Notes under the pieces: model-generated
The model's database searches: none
Seen by the model: only the letters and a program-made list of their open reading frames with translations
What the model was told of the DNA's origin: nothing
Source: an uncultured Phycisphaerales bacterium
Lineage (GTDB): Bacteria > Planctomycetota > Phycisphaerae > WQYP01
Direction: 5' to 3'
DNA length: 6,086 nt
Assembly (NCBI GenBank): GCA_937901265.1
Contig: CALCHA010000149.1
Location: 1 to 6,086, forward strand
Program-made: the position numbers and the translations under genes
Shown here: positions 1 through 5,731 of the stretch, piece by piece
Position numbering within the stretch: the stretch's first letter is position 1
How the letters are laid out: each line of letters begins with the position of its first letter

Positions 1-104
1 GCCGCCGACAGCAGGGCCGCCTCGATGTCGAGGAAGATGGATTCCTTGTCGATGTTTTTGTCACGCGAAATCGAATCCACGTGGCGAAGAAGTTCCTGGT
101 TCAT
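1..104 (-). CDS. nusA: Transcription factor NusA, N-terminal fragment (cut by window edge)
   Basis: NusA binds RNA polymerase through its N-terminal domain and modulates pausing, intrinsic termination and antitermination in the cytoplasm. Only about 35 codons are visible; the gene runs off the left edge. The product begins MNQELLRHVDSISRDKNIDK and continues with ESIFLDIEAALLSA. This matches the NusA N-terminal pattern of an E-L/I-L opening, a lysine-rich turn, then an I-(F/I)-x-x-(I/L)-E-(A/S)-A-L helix, as in the E. coli and B. subtilis proteins recalled from memory. Two ATGs lie in tandem (107-105 and 104-102). The only Shine-Dalgarno-like triplet, AGG at 114-112, is 7 bases from the second ATG but 4 from the first, so the second is preferred. 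The gene follows a strong terminator and begins a new unit. No rimP, the usual upstream neighbour in many bacteria, is present. The family call is firm; the start is uncertain by one codon. Confidence 0.9.
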   Translation of the reverse strand, partial: MNQELLRHVDSISRDKNIDKESIFLDIEAALLSA

Positions 105-120
105 CATGCTACCTGAGAAA

Positions 121-149
121 AGAATATTCACTTGTCGGCAGGCTGCAAA
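121..149 (-). promoter_or_regulatory. Possible sigma70-type promoter for nusA
   Basis: On the minus strand TTTGCA (149-144) and TATTCT (126-121) are separated by 17 bases; each matches 4 of 6 consensus bases. A promoter is needed somewhere between the terminator at 275-306 and nusA, which favours this AT-richer spot in an otherwise very GC-rich gap. Transcription would start near 114, giving a leader of only about ten bases with the AGG at its extreme 5' end. That is awkward, so the true promoter may lie further upstream. Confidence 0.28.
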
Positions 150-198
150 CCCGCCGTACGCCCGACCGCCCGGCGCGCGGCTGAACAATCATCTTGCC

Positions 199-223
199 CG
201 GGAGGACCCACGCGGGTCGCCCG
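199..223 (-). other. Stem-loop upstream of nusA
   Basis: GACCC (205-209) and GGGTC (214-218) form a perfect five-pair stem around a four-base loop. An outer CGGG (199-202) and CCCG (220-223) can extend it past small internal bulges. It lies between the ABC-unit terminator and nusA. It would be part of a nusA leader only if transcription starts upstream of it. In such GC-rich DNA a short stem of this kind can arise by chance. Confidence 0.35.
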
Positions 224-234
224 ACGTCCCCTGC

Positions 235-250
235 AGCGCCTCGCGGCGCT
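235..250 (-). other. Perfect hairpin with GCGA (GNRA-type) loop upstream of nusA
   Basis: AGCGCC and GGCGCT pair perfectly over six bases. Read on the minus strand the loop is GCGA, a GNRA tetraloop, which is unusually stable in RNA; on the plus strand the loop would be TCGC. The position, just after the terminator of the ABC unit and before nusA, leaves two readings: a structured nusA leader, or chance in GC-rich intergenic DNA. No run of T follows, so it is not a terminator. Confidence 0.4.
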
Positions 251-274
251 CCCTCATCACCCTGCCCTTCGTGC

Positions 275-306
275 AAAAACAAAAACGGTGGAGAGTTCTC
301 CACCGT
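275..306 (-). terminator. Rho-independent terminator of the TPR/HEAT-ABC unit
   Basis: The arms 285-294 (ACGGTGGAGA) and 297-306 (TCTCCACCGT) are perfect reverse complements around a two-base centre; in RNA this folds as a nine-pair stem with a four-base loop. On the minus strand the stem is followed at once by TTTTTGTTTTT (285-275). Stem plus U-tract is the textbook intrinsic terminator, and only the minus strand has the tract on the correct side. It sits 186 bases after the ABC ATPase stop codon and before nusA, separating the two units. Confidence 0.92.
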
Positions 307-492
307 CCATTCTTGCCCCGCGGAAAGCAGGCAATGGGTCCGCCCGATCGATCCGATTTTTAAGAGGGAAAATTCCTCCTGAAACCGATCTGGGCAAACC
401 CTCTGAGCTCCGAGTTCCCCGCACCCTTGCGGAAATCACCCGGGCCGGCGGGTCGCAGGACGGCAGCGACCACCGGTGAGAAAATGTGCGAC
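307..492. other. Gene-free stretch, probably 3' untranslated region
   Basis: This region between the ABC ATPase stop codon and its terminator holds no convincing gene. A good AGGAGG lies on the minus strand at 380-375, but no ATG, GTG or TTG follows at useful spacing. The open frames that cross the region run through the terminator hairpin and have no family-like features. It would be transcribed as a long 3' tail of the TPR/HEAT-ABC message. I see no known RNA motif in it. Confidence 0.5.
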
Positions 493-1644
493 TTATGCAG
501 CCGCATGACCCGACTCTCGTGTCAGCGTGATATTCACGCCATCGTCTCCTGGCTCAAAGAGGTGGACCCGTCCGAGGTCCACGTAGATGCTTATTATACC
601 GTCCATCGCCAATTTGCCAAACACCTGAGAATCGCTGCGGCACACCAGCACCTGCCCCCCCTCCGTCACCAGCGAAATATCCACCCGGTCGCCCAGCGGT
701 TCCACCCACGACATTTTCGCCCGGATGAAATTTTCATCCGGCCCCTGACCCGTGAAAGGTGTCGGCGAGAGCGCTTCCGGACGCATCCCCAGCACCAGCG
801 ATCCGCCCCCATACCGCGCCGCTGCCGTCGCCAATGCCGCCGGCAACCGCAAGAGGCCATTCGCGTACGCGAACGCTTGTGCTCCCTCCATCCGCCCGGG
901 CAAAAAGTTCATCCCCGGCGTCCCGATAAACCCTGCCACAAAACGGTTGGCTGGACGCCGGTACACCTCCAGCGGCGGGGCGCACTGATGAATCCGTCCC
1001 CCCTTCATCACCGCGATGCGGTCCCCCAGCGTCATCGCCTCCTCCTGATCGTGCGTCACATGCAGCGTCGTGATCTGAAGCCGCCGGTGCAGTTTCTTCA
1101 GTTCCGCGCGCGTCTCCACCCGCAGCTTCGCGTCGAGGTGCGACAGCGGCTCATCAAACAGGAACGCCTGAGGCTGCCGCACCATCGCCCGGCCCAGCGC
1201 CACGCGCTGTTTCTGCCCGCCCGAGAGCGCCCGTGGCGACCGCTCCAGCACCTCCGCCAGCCCCAGCGCCTCCGCGGTGCTCACCACGCGCGCGCGGATC
1301 TGTGCGTGGGTCATCCCCAGTTGCCGCCGGCGCAAGTGCAGACCAAACGCCATGTTGCGATAGACACTCATGTGCGGAAACAGCACGTAGTTCTGAAACA
1401 CCATGGCAATGTCGCGGTCGGCGGGGGGGGTGTTCGTCACTACGCGATCACCCACAGAAATGGTTCCGCCGGTCGGGGTTTCCAGACCGGCGACCAATCG
1501 CAACGTCGTCGACTTCCCACAGCCCGACGGGCCGACGATCACCAGAAACTCCCGGTCCTGAACCTGCAGCGACAGGTCATCGACCGCCGGCTGCGACGCT
1601 TTGGCGTACTGCTTTGTGACATGGTTGAGGGTGACACTGGCCAC
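493..1644 (-). CDS. CUT1-family (MalK/UgpC-type) ABC transporter ATP-binding protein
   Basis: This is a cytoplasmic ATPase that would power an importer for sugars or glycerol-phosphate-like solutes. The 383-residue length is normal for the MalK/UgpC/MsmK group. Visible motifs are Walker A GPSGCGKST (38-46), Q-loop Q84 in VFQNYVLFPHMS, signature LSGGQKQR (140-147), Walker B AFLFDEP (160-166) with catalytic E165, and switch histidine H198 in LHVTHD. The D-loop reads SHLD (168-171) where most relatives have SNLD. The tail has the family PANRFVAGFIGTPGMNF stretch (231-247) and TOBE-like segments LGMRPEAL and VEPLGDRVDISL, the regulatory OB-fold region. The GTG start at 1644 is chosen because GGAG lies 6 bases upstream and it yields the family-typical opening MASVTLNHVTK. 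An in-frame GTG at 1659, overlapping the upstream stop, lacks a ribosome site. The stop is TAA. No permease or binding protein is adjacent, so the substrate is unknown. Confidence 0.95.
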   Translation of the reverse strand: MASVTLNHVTKQYAKASQPAVDDLSLQVQDREFLVIVGPSGCGKSTTLRLVAGLETPTGGTISVGDRVVTNTPPADRDIAMVFQNYVLFPHMSVYRNMAFGLHLRRRQLGMTHAQIRARVVSTAEALGLAEVLERSPRALSGGQKQRVALGRAMVRQPQAFLFDEPLSHLDAKLRVETRAELKKLHRRLQITTLHVTHDQEEAMTLGDRIAVMKGGRIHQCAPPLEVYRRPANRFVAGFIGTPGMNFLPGRMEGAQAFAYANGLLRLPAALATAAARYGGGSLVLGMRPEALSPTPFTGQGPDENFIRAKMSWVEPLGDRVDISLVTEGGQVLVCRSDSQVFGKLAMDGIISIYVDLGRVHLFEPGDDGVNITLTRESGHAAA

Positions 1645-1650
1645 GGACCG

Positions 1651-1654
1651 CTCC
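1651..1654 (-). promoter_or_regulatory. Ribosome binding site that fixes the ABC ATPase GTG start
   Basis: GGAG on the minus strand lies 6 bases before the GTG at 1644. It sits at the very end of the upstream gene, just beyond its TGA at 1658-1656. Ribosomes finishing the TPR/HEAT protein would therefore stop almost on this site, so translational coupling or reinitiation is likely. Confidence 0.7.
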
Positions 1655-1655
1655 G

Positions 1656-4088
1656 TCACTGCGCCGGCTGGGTGGTGGCGGCTGTGAGGTCTTTCACAAT
1701 CGACCGCATCCAGTCCTTGACCACCGGATCGGGGTCCATGGCTGCCTGATTGTTGATTTCCGCCACCGTCGCCGCCTTCTCCGCGGCCGTCCCGCCGGCG
1801 GCGATGATCACTTCGTTGGTCGCCCAGGAAGCCCGCACGATCGGATCGGGATCGTTGCTCAGCGCCTTGGCCGCCGCGGCAAGCTCTGCCGTCAGACCCA
1901 CCGCGGGAATCGCCCGCACCGTCCAGGCGCGGACGATCGCTGACGGGCTCTTGATCTCCGTAAGCAAGTTGTGACACAACAGGTTGCGTGCCACTTCCAC
2001 CTTCGAATTGCCATCCTTCTGCAGGGGACCCAGCTGGCCGACGAGCGACGAGACCGTCGAAATCGCCACCAGCTGCTTCTGCGGATCATCGCCGGCCATG
2101 TCACGGAAAATCGTATCCAGCTCCGTTCCCGCCGACTGCGCGGTCAAAGGCACGCCGAGCCGCGTCACCCCCGGCGGCTGGATCGTGACCACCTGCCCGC
2201 CCAAACCATACTGTGCCTGCTGGGGCGTGCCGCGCGGCGCGGTGAGAATCGAAAAGCTGGTCTCAAACGCCCGGGTGGGGTTGGCCGCGAAAATCGAGCC
2301 CAGGCGGCCCTGGTCAAGGCGAATCGAGCCGCTGACCCTGCCGCGGGGTTCCAGACGGTAGACACGCTGCAGGTTCTCCACCGCATACATGCCCAGCGGC
2401 GGGGCCGAACGGATCACACCGATCACTCCGACGGTCGTCTTGATGGCACCGTCAGGGCCGACGGAAAGAGCCCGGCCCGAGACATTGCTGATCGTCAGCT
2501 TGAGGGAGATGGGATCGCCGATGTTGTAGCGCGCTTGCAGATCGGAGGGGGTCAGGAGCTCGATGTCGCGCGGCTGGCGATGCACCGTCCAGAAGGAGGC
2601 GGGGATGGCGGCGAGCACCTGGCTGTATTGCGCGGACAGGCGGGTGTCCGAAAGTTGGATGCCGGCCGTGCGGGCGGTTTGCGCCACCTGCAGGGCGAAA
2701 ATGCCGGTCGGGTTCTGATTCCACAGGTCCTGGAGTTGCCGGGCGGCCGCATCGCGCTGGTTCTGTTCCACGAGGGACCGCGCCACGCCCAGTTGCGCCA
2801 GCGGATCGGCGTCGGCCAGCGGAGAGAGGGCGGCCTGGGCCTCGGCCGCCTTGCCCTGACGCAGCAGCCACCACCCGCGCAGGCGGGCCAGCACCTTGTC
2901 ATCCGCGCCCTTGTTGGGGGCGAGATCCGCATAGTCGTTGAGCCAGCCTTCGACATCGCGGCTGGTGGCGGGCATCACGGAAAGCTCGATCCACGCCGCT
3001 TCGGCGAGCGCCGGCAGGGTCTTGCTTTTCAGCGAATCCAGCAGGCGCGTCCGCAGCGCGATCGTAAGATCCCGAGCCACGGGCGCCGCAGGCAGGGGGG
3101 GAGCCGCCGCCGCAGCGCCGCGCAGCGGCCGCGTGGTCGCCGGGGCCGTCGTGGGCGCCGGGGCGGCGGTGGGCATCTCCACGACTTCGTTGGCCACCAG
3201 GCGCGTCGCCACCAGCGCCGACAGCGGGGCATCGTTCAGTGATGCCAGTTGCGACAGGACGGGGTAGGCCTCCGCCCGCCGAGCGCTGATCGCCAGCTCA
3301 ATGGCCATCTCCTCAAACACATCGGCCGGCGGCTGTCCGCCATCTTTCTGCGTCTGCTCGATGGACGCGGCCAGCGCGTCGGCCGCCCGTCCGTGGACGT
3401 TGGCGGTCTCCAGCAGCCGCGCCAGCGTCAGCCACGCGTCGGCCTGGTAGGGATTCGCAATCAGCAAAGCCGCCAGCGCACGCACGCGCTCATCCGGGGC
3501 CTTTTCAGAGATGCGAACCCACTCCCGCAGCGCCCCCACGTTCACATCGTTGAGCGCCAGCGCCTGGCGCAGCAATTCCCTTGCCCCGGCAGCGTCACCG
3601 CGCTCATACGCAATGCGCGCCAGACGCGTCCCCATTTCGCTGCGAATCTGCGGATTGAGCGACGGCCCGTCAAAGGCCGCCTGGTAAATGCGCGCCCGCT
3701 CATCCAGCGCGTCGGTCGCCCCGGCCACGAAATCGAGGTAGGTCACCTGCGCCACCAGATCCCCCGCATCGACCTTGATCAGCGCCCGCAGCGCCGTCCG
3801 CTGCGCCTCGCTGCGACCCGCCACCTGGGCCGCCTCGGCCAGCAGGCGAAGGATCCGCGCGTCCTGCGGCGCCAGTCGCACCGCCAGCTCCAGCAGCAGC
3901 GACGCCCGCGTGGCCGCTTCGGCCGGCTTCACCGACGAATCGCGCGTGTAGCTGAACGCTTCATCCACCAGCTGATCGGCCAGCATCTGCGGGGTCCGCC
4001 CGACCGCCGGCGGGGTCTGTGCGAATGCCGGCACCGACAGAGGGGTTGCAAGCAACGTGAGAAGGGCCAGCCGCCGACTTATGCGCAT
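1656..4088 (-). CDS. Exported multidomain TPR / beta-rich / HEAT-repeat protein, function unknown
   Basis: The 810-residue product starts with a Sec-type signal peptide: basic MRISRR, a hydrophobic core to about residue 19, and a likely cut after AFA (21-23). Residues about 40-295 are paired amphipathic helices resembling TPRs (for example 64-120, 156-194, 204-245). A flexible Pro/Ala/Thr linker covers about 304-337. A second helical, TPR-like part (about 340-495) includes LLRQGKAAEAQAAL. Residues about 505-655 are strand-rich (ISLKLTISNVSGRAL, FETSFSIL), possibly an immunoglobulin-like fold. Residues about 663-800 carry HEAT-like units with DPDPIVRAS and DPDPVVKDW. The end is TTQPAQ. No enzyme motif is visible, so a periplasmic scaffold is the natural guess. 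The start at 4088 is favoured over an in-frame TTG at 4148 because that TTG is the first part of the promoter -35 box, and because AGGAAG lies 5 bases before 4088. It is the first gene of a two-gene unit with the ABC ATPase. Confidence 0.88.
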   Translation of the reverse strand: MRISRRLALLTLLATPLSVPAFAQTPPAVGRTPQMLADQLVDEAFSYTRDSSVKPAEAATRASLLLELAVRLAPQDARILRLLAEAAQVAGRSEAQRTALRALIKVDAGDLVAQVTYLDFVAGATDALDERARIYQAAFDGPSLNPQIRSEMGTRLARIAYERGDAAGARELLRQALALNDVNVGALREWVRISEKAPDERVRALAALLIANPYQADAWLTLARLLETANVHGRAADALAASIEQTQKDGGQPPADVFEEMAIELAISARRAEAYPVLSQLASLNDAPLSALVATRLVANEVVEMPTAAPAPTTAPATTRPLRGAAAAAPPLPAAPVARDLTIALRTRLLDSLKSKTLPALAEAAWIELSVMPATSRDVEGWLNDYADLAPNKGADDKVLARLRGWWLLRQGKAAEAQAALSPLADADPLAQLGVARSLVEQNQRDAAARQLQDLWNQNPTGIFALQVAQTARTAGIQLSDTRLSAQYSQVLAAIPASFWTVHRQPRDIELLTPSDLQARYNIGDPISLKLTISNVSGRALSVGPDGAIKTTVGVIGVIRSAPPLGMYAVENLQRVYRLEPRGRVSGSIRLDQGRLGSIFAANPTRAFETSFSILTAPRGTPQQAQYGLGGQVVTIQPPGVTRLGVPLTAQSAGTELDTIFRDMAGDDPQKQLVAISTVSSLVGQLGPLQKDGNSKVEVARNLLCHNLLTEIKSPSAIVRAWTVRAIPAVGLTAELAAAAKALSNDPDPIVRASWATNEVIIAAGGTAAEKAATVAEINNQAAMDPDPVVKDWMRSIVKDLTAATTQPAQ

Positions 4089-4093
4089 AGATT

Positions 4094-4099
4094 CTTCCT
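4094..4099 (-). promoter_or_regulatory. Ribosome binding site of the TPR/HEAT protein
   Basis: AGGAAG on the minus strand lies 5 bases before the ATG at 4088. It supports that start, which opens directly into the signal peptide, over the TTG 60 bases further upstream. Confidence 0.75.
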
Positions 4100-4119
4100 G
4101 CGTGGGGGACGTTGCCGCG

Positions 4120-4148
4120 CTTATAACGCTCACCGCAACAAGGGTCAA
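4120..4148 (-). promoter_or_regulatory. Strong sigma70-type promoter for the TPR/HEAT-ABC unit
   Basis: On the minus strand TTGACC (4148-4143) matches the -35 consensus at 5 of 6 bases and TATAAG (4125-4120) matches the -10 consensus at 5 of 6. The spacer is exactly 17 bases. Transcription should start near 4113, giving a leader of about 25 bases that contains the AGGAAG ribosome site. This is the best promoter match I found in the window. It lies wholly between the PDZ gene stop and the ATG at 4088, so the TPR/HEAT-ABC pair can be transcribed independently of the genes upstream. Confidence 0.8.
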
Positions 4149-4161
4149 TGCGGCCCGCCAC

Positions 4162-4173
4162 TCCCCTTGGGGA
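4162..4173. promoter_or_regulatory. 12-base palindrome upstream of the promoter, possible operator
   Basis: TCCCCTTGGGGA is a perfect inverted repeat. Its near edge is 13 bases upstream of the -35 box, about -49 to -60 from the predicted transcription start, a position used by activators or regulators. It could instead be a hairpin in the tail of the PDZ message. No T-run follows it on either strand, so it is a poor intrinsic terminator. Which protein, if any, binds it cannot be told from the sequence. Confidence 0.3.
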
Positions 4174-4184
4174 AAGGCCTGCGA

Positions 4185-5030
4185 TCAGGGGCCAATGTCC
4201 GGCGGGTTGATCGCTCCAGGGAAGGGCGCACCGGCGGGAATGATCTGTATCTGGATGTCATTGGAGCGCTGCGGGTCGGGCAGCACCAGCGGTTCTTCCG
4301 CGCGGCTTTGGGCGACCGCCGAGGGATGATGCGCCACATACTGCTGCAGCGCTTCCCGGCGCGAGTCCACGAAATTCACCAGCGGCAAATTGGAGGGTAT
4401 CCCGGCCAGCGGCACGCCCACCTTCAACAGGCGGCCGTTGCGCACCACCGTCAAATGGAGCAGCGAGCCGGGCGGGCTGGCGTTGATGATTTCGCGGAAC
4501 GTGGTCACCTCGAGATCCGCGGGGAAGGCCTGGTTGTTGAGCGCCACCAGCCGATCGCCCGCCTTGAGGAATTCTTCCGCGGGGAAACCGGGCTGCAATT
4601 CCGTGACGGCGACCGCGGAGGTCTGATCAGTGCGGCCGGGAAGCTGCACCGGCTCAATGGCCAGGGCGATGCCCAGCATGCCCACGTCGCCGACCATGGG
4701 GGTGCTGCCGCGGAGATACAGATGCACGGCCACCTGCTGCAGGCGGGCGGCGGCCTCATCATCGGTCTCGCGCGCCAGCGCCTGTTCAATTTCTCCCAGC
4801 CGGGCGGGCGGCAAGCGAAGCAGGGCTGCGGTGGCACTGTCACGGGTTTTGAAAACGGGCGAGCGCAGGTCGCGCACCCAGGAGGCCACATCCGAGCCGG
4901 GTGCTTCCAGATTCGCGGCGGCATTGCGCGGCGGCGCGGCCGGAGCGCCGGGGCCCGCCGCGATCACCAGCAGCATCGCGCCCGCGGCGGCGCTGCAGGT
5001 CCATAACCGGGATGTTCGGAGTCTGCTCAT
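4185..5030 (-). CDS. Secreted or membrane-anchored PDZ-domain protein with N-terminal HEAT-like segment
   Basis: The 281-residue product opens with basic residues and a hydrophobic stretch (about 14-26), followed by GAPAAP, so it is either a cleaved signal peptide (cut near 31-32) or an uncleaved anchor. Residues about 47-107 (VASWVRDLRSPVFKTRDSAT and the helices after it) resemble the degenerate HEAT-type repeat often found in planctomycete envelope proteins. Residues about 117-208 form a PDZ domain: GMLGIALAIE, the AVAVTELQPGFPAEE region, the LKAGDRLVALNNQAF core, FREIINASPPGS and a final LTVVRNGRLLKVGVPL strand pair. PDZ domains bind C-terminal or internal peptide strands. No serine-protease domain is present, unlike DegP/HtrA, so an adaptor role is likelier. 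The tail (about 215-281) is Pro-rich and unassigned. Start ATG 5030 has AGGA 6 bases upstream; stop is TGA. It lies 83 bases after the FHA gene. Confidence 0.88.
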   Translation of the reverse strand: MSRLRTSRLWTCSAAAGAMLLVIAAGPGAPAAPPRNAAANLEAPGSDVASWVRDLRSPVFKTRDSATAALLRLPPARLGEIEQALARETDDEAAARLQQVAVHLYLRGSTPMVGDVGMLGIALAIEPVQLPGRTDQTSAVAVTELQPGFPAEEFLKAGDRLVALNNQAFPADLEVTTFREIINASPPGSLLHLTVVRNGRLLKVGVPLAGIPSNLPLVNFVDSRREALQQYVAHHPSAVAQSRAEEPLVLPDPQRSNDIQIQIIPAGAPFPGAINPPDIGP

Positions 5031-5036
5031 AAGCCA

Positions 5037-5040
5037 TCCT
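5037..5040 (-). promoter_or_regulatory. Ribosome binding site of the PDZ protein
   Basis: AGGA on the minus strand lies 6 bases before the ATG at 5030. An earlier ATG at 5037 overlaps this site and is out of frame, so 5030 is the better start. Confidence 0.6.
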
Positions 5041-5066
5041 GACGGCAGCGGCGGAGCGTCCAGAAG

Positions 5067-5087
5067 CGGCGAGCCTCAAGGCCGCCG
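5067..5087 (-). other. GC-rich stem-loop between the FHA and PDZ genes
   Basis: CGGCG (5067-5071) pairs with CGCCG (5083-5087), and inside that GCC (5073-5075) pairs with GGC (5080-5082) around TCAA, with one bulged base at 5072. That makes eight pairs with one bulge. No T-run follows on the minus strand, so it is probably not an efficient intrinsic terminator. If the FHA and PDZ genes are co-transcribed it could slow polymerase or protect the message end. Confidence 0.45.
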
Positions 5088-5113
5088 TCCCCCCTTTCCC
5101 CCTTGCTCCCATT

Positions 5114-5650
5114 CTACGCCTTGTCGGGCGCGGAAGGCTTGGGCGTGGGAAGATTCATTTTTTTCGGACGTGTCAGGGCGGAAAGCGCGGTCACCGGGTC
5201 GGCAGAGCCGCTCGCCTCCGCCTCGTCCACCTCTTCGAGATCATCCCCGGCGGCGAGATCGTCGAGGTCGATGCTGCCCGACGCGTCGTTGGCCACGGCC
5301 GCCACCGGCTTAGGTTTGGGCGAAGGCTTGCGCGGGCGGATTTCCGTGGGTTCGCCGTTGACCACCACCGTGAAGTGCACCGGCCCCACGGAGAGGGTGT
5401 CGCCCGCCTGCAGCGGTGTTTCGTCAGCGATGCGGTCGCGGTTGACGAACGTGCCGTTGGAACTCCCCAGGTCGCGCACCGCCAGATGATCCTCCACCAG
5501 GGTCAACTCGCAGTGGTGCCGCGACACCGTGCCGGCGGGAATCTGCAGGCTGCAGTCAGTTCCCCGACCGATGATGAGCTTGGCCTTCTTGACCGCGAAC
5601 TTTCGTTTGCGCCCGCTGGGCATCAGGAGTACAAGCTTCACATCGAGCAT
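5114..5650 (-). CDS. FHA-domain protein with charged C-terminal tail
   Basis: FHA domains bind phosphothreonine peptides, usually to bring partners to Ser/Thr-kinase signalling. The 178-residue product has one canonical FHA domain (about 5-97) with the key residues in place: G28-R29 in IIGRG, S43-R44-H45-H46 in TVSRHH, and LGSSNGTFVN (61-70) with N65. From about 103 on it is low-complexity: a Lys/Pro linker (RPRKPSPKPKP), an acidic stretch (128-144, with DLDDLAAGDDLEE) and a Lys/Pro-rich end. There is no signal peptide or membrane segment, so it should be cytoplasmic. Start ATG 5650 has GAGGG 6 bases upstream; stop is TAG. No kinase or phosphatase gene is visible nearby, so its partner is unknown. 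It is the first gene of this minus-strand run and may be transcribed with the PDZ gene. Confidence 0.93.
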   Translation of the reverse strand: MLDVKLVLLMPSGRKRKFAVKKAKLIIGRGTDCSLQIPAGTVSRHHCELTLVEDHLAVRDLGSSNGTFVNRDRIADETPLQAGDTLSVGPVHFTVVVNGEPTEIRPRKPSPKPKPVAAVANDASGSIDLDDLAAGDDLEEVDEAEASGSADPVTALSALTRPKKMNLPTPKPSAPDKA

Positions 5651-5656
5651 AGAAAA

Positions 5657-5661
5657 CCCTC
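5657..5661 (-). promoter_or_regulatory. Ribosome binding site of the FHA protein
   Basis: GAGGG on the minus strand lies 6 bases before the ATG at 5650, with an A/T-rich spacer. This supports the chosen start, which gives a complete first beta strand of the FHA domain. Confidence 0.65.
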
Positions 5662-5731
5662 ATATCGCCTGCTGCCGAGCCGCGGCGGCTGATCGCGGCT
5701 CGACTCTTGTTAGATCCTGATTTGATAACAA

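Noticed and set aside
199..209. Shared 11-mer CGGGAGGACCC at 199-209 (plus) and 5783-5773 (minus) as a dispersed repeat
   Set aside because: The flanks differ, and matches of this length are expected by chance in several thousand bases of GC-rich DNA.
257..439. Minus-strand 60-codon frame between the ABC gene and nusA
   Set aside because: It reads straight through the intrinsic terminator hairpin and U-tract, and has no similarity I recognise.
427..1749. Long plus-strand open frame opposite the ABC ATPase (440 codons)
   Set aside because: The translation is rich in Arg, His, Gln and Pro with no domain, as expected for the antisense of a GC-rich gene; the minus strand carries all ABC motifs.
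493..1977. ABC ATPase extended to an upstream start at 1977
   Set aside because: The extra 111 residues are the out-of-frame reading of the HEAT region of the preceding gene and are Gly/Arg/Asp-rich; the family N-terminus begins at the GTG at 1644.
1971..3242. Long plus-strand open frame opposite the TPR/HEAT gene (423 codons)
   Set aside because: It is Arg/Gly/Gln-rich low-quality sequence without a ribosome site or domain; it is an antisense shadow caused by GC-biased codon use.
4162..4173. Palindrome read as an intrinsic terminator of the PDZ gene
   Set aside because: The stem is short, its loop would be very small, and no T-run follows on the minus strand.
3249..5006. Plus-strand open frame of 585 codons
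   Set aside because: It runs across the 5' end of the TPR/HEAT gene, the promoter gap and the PDZ gene on the other strand, with no recognisable features.
4995..5030. Lipoprotein signal in the PDZ protein (Cys at residue 12)
   Set aside because: The residues before the Cys (R-L-W-T) do not form a lipobox and the hydrophobic stretch comes after it, so a normal signal peptide or anchor fits better.
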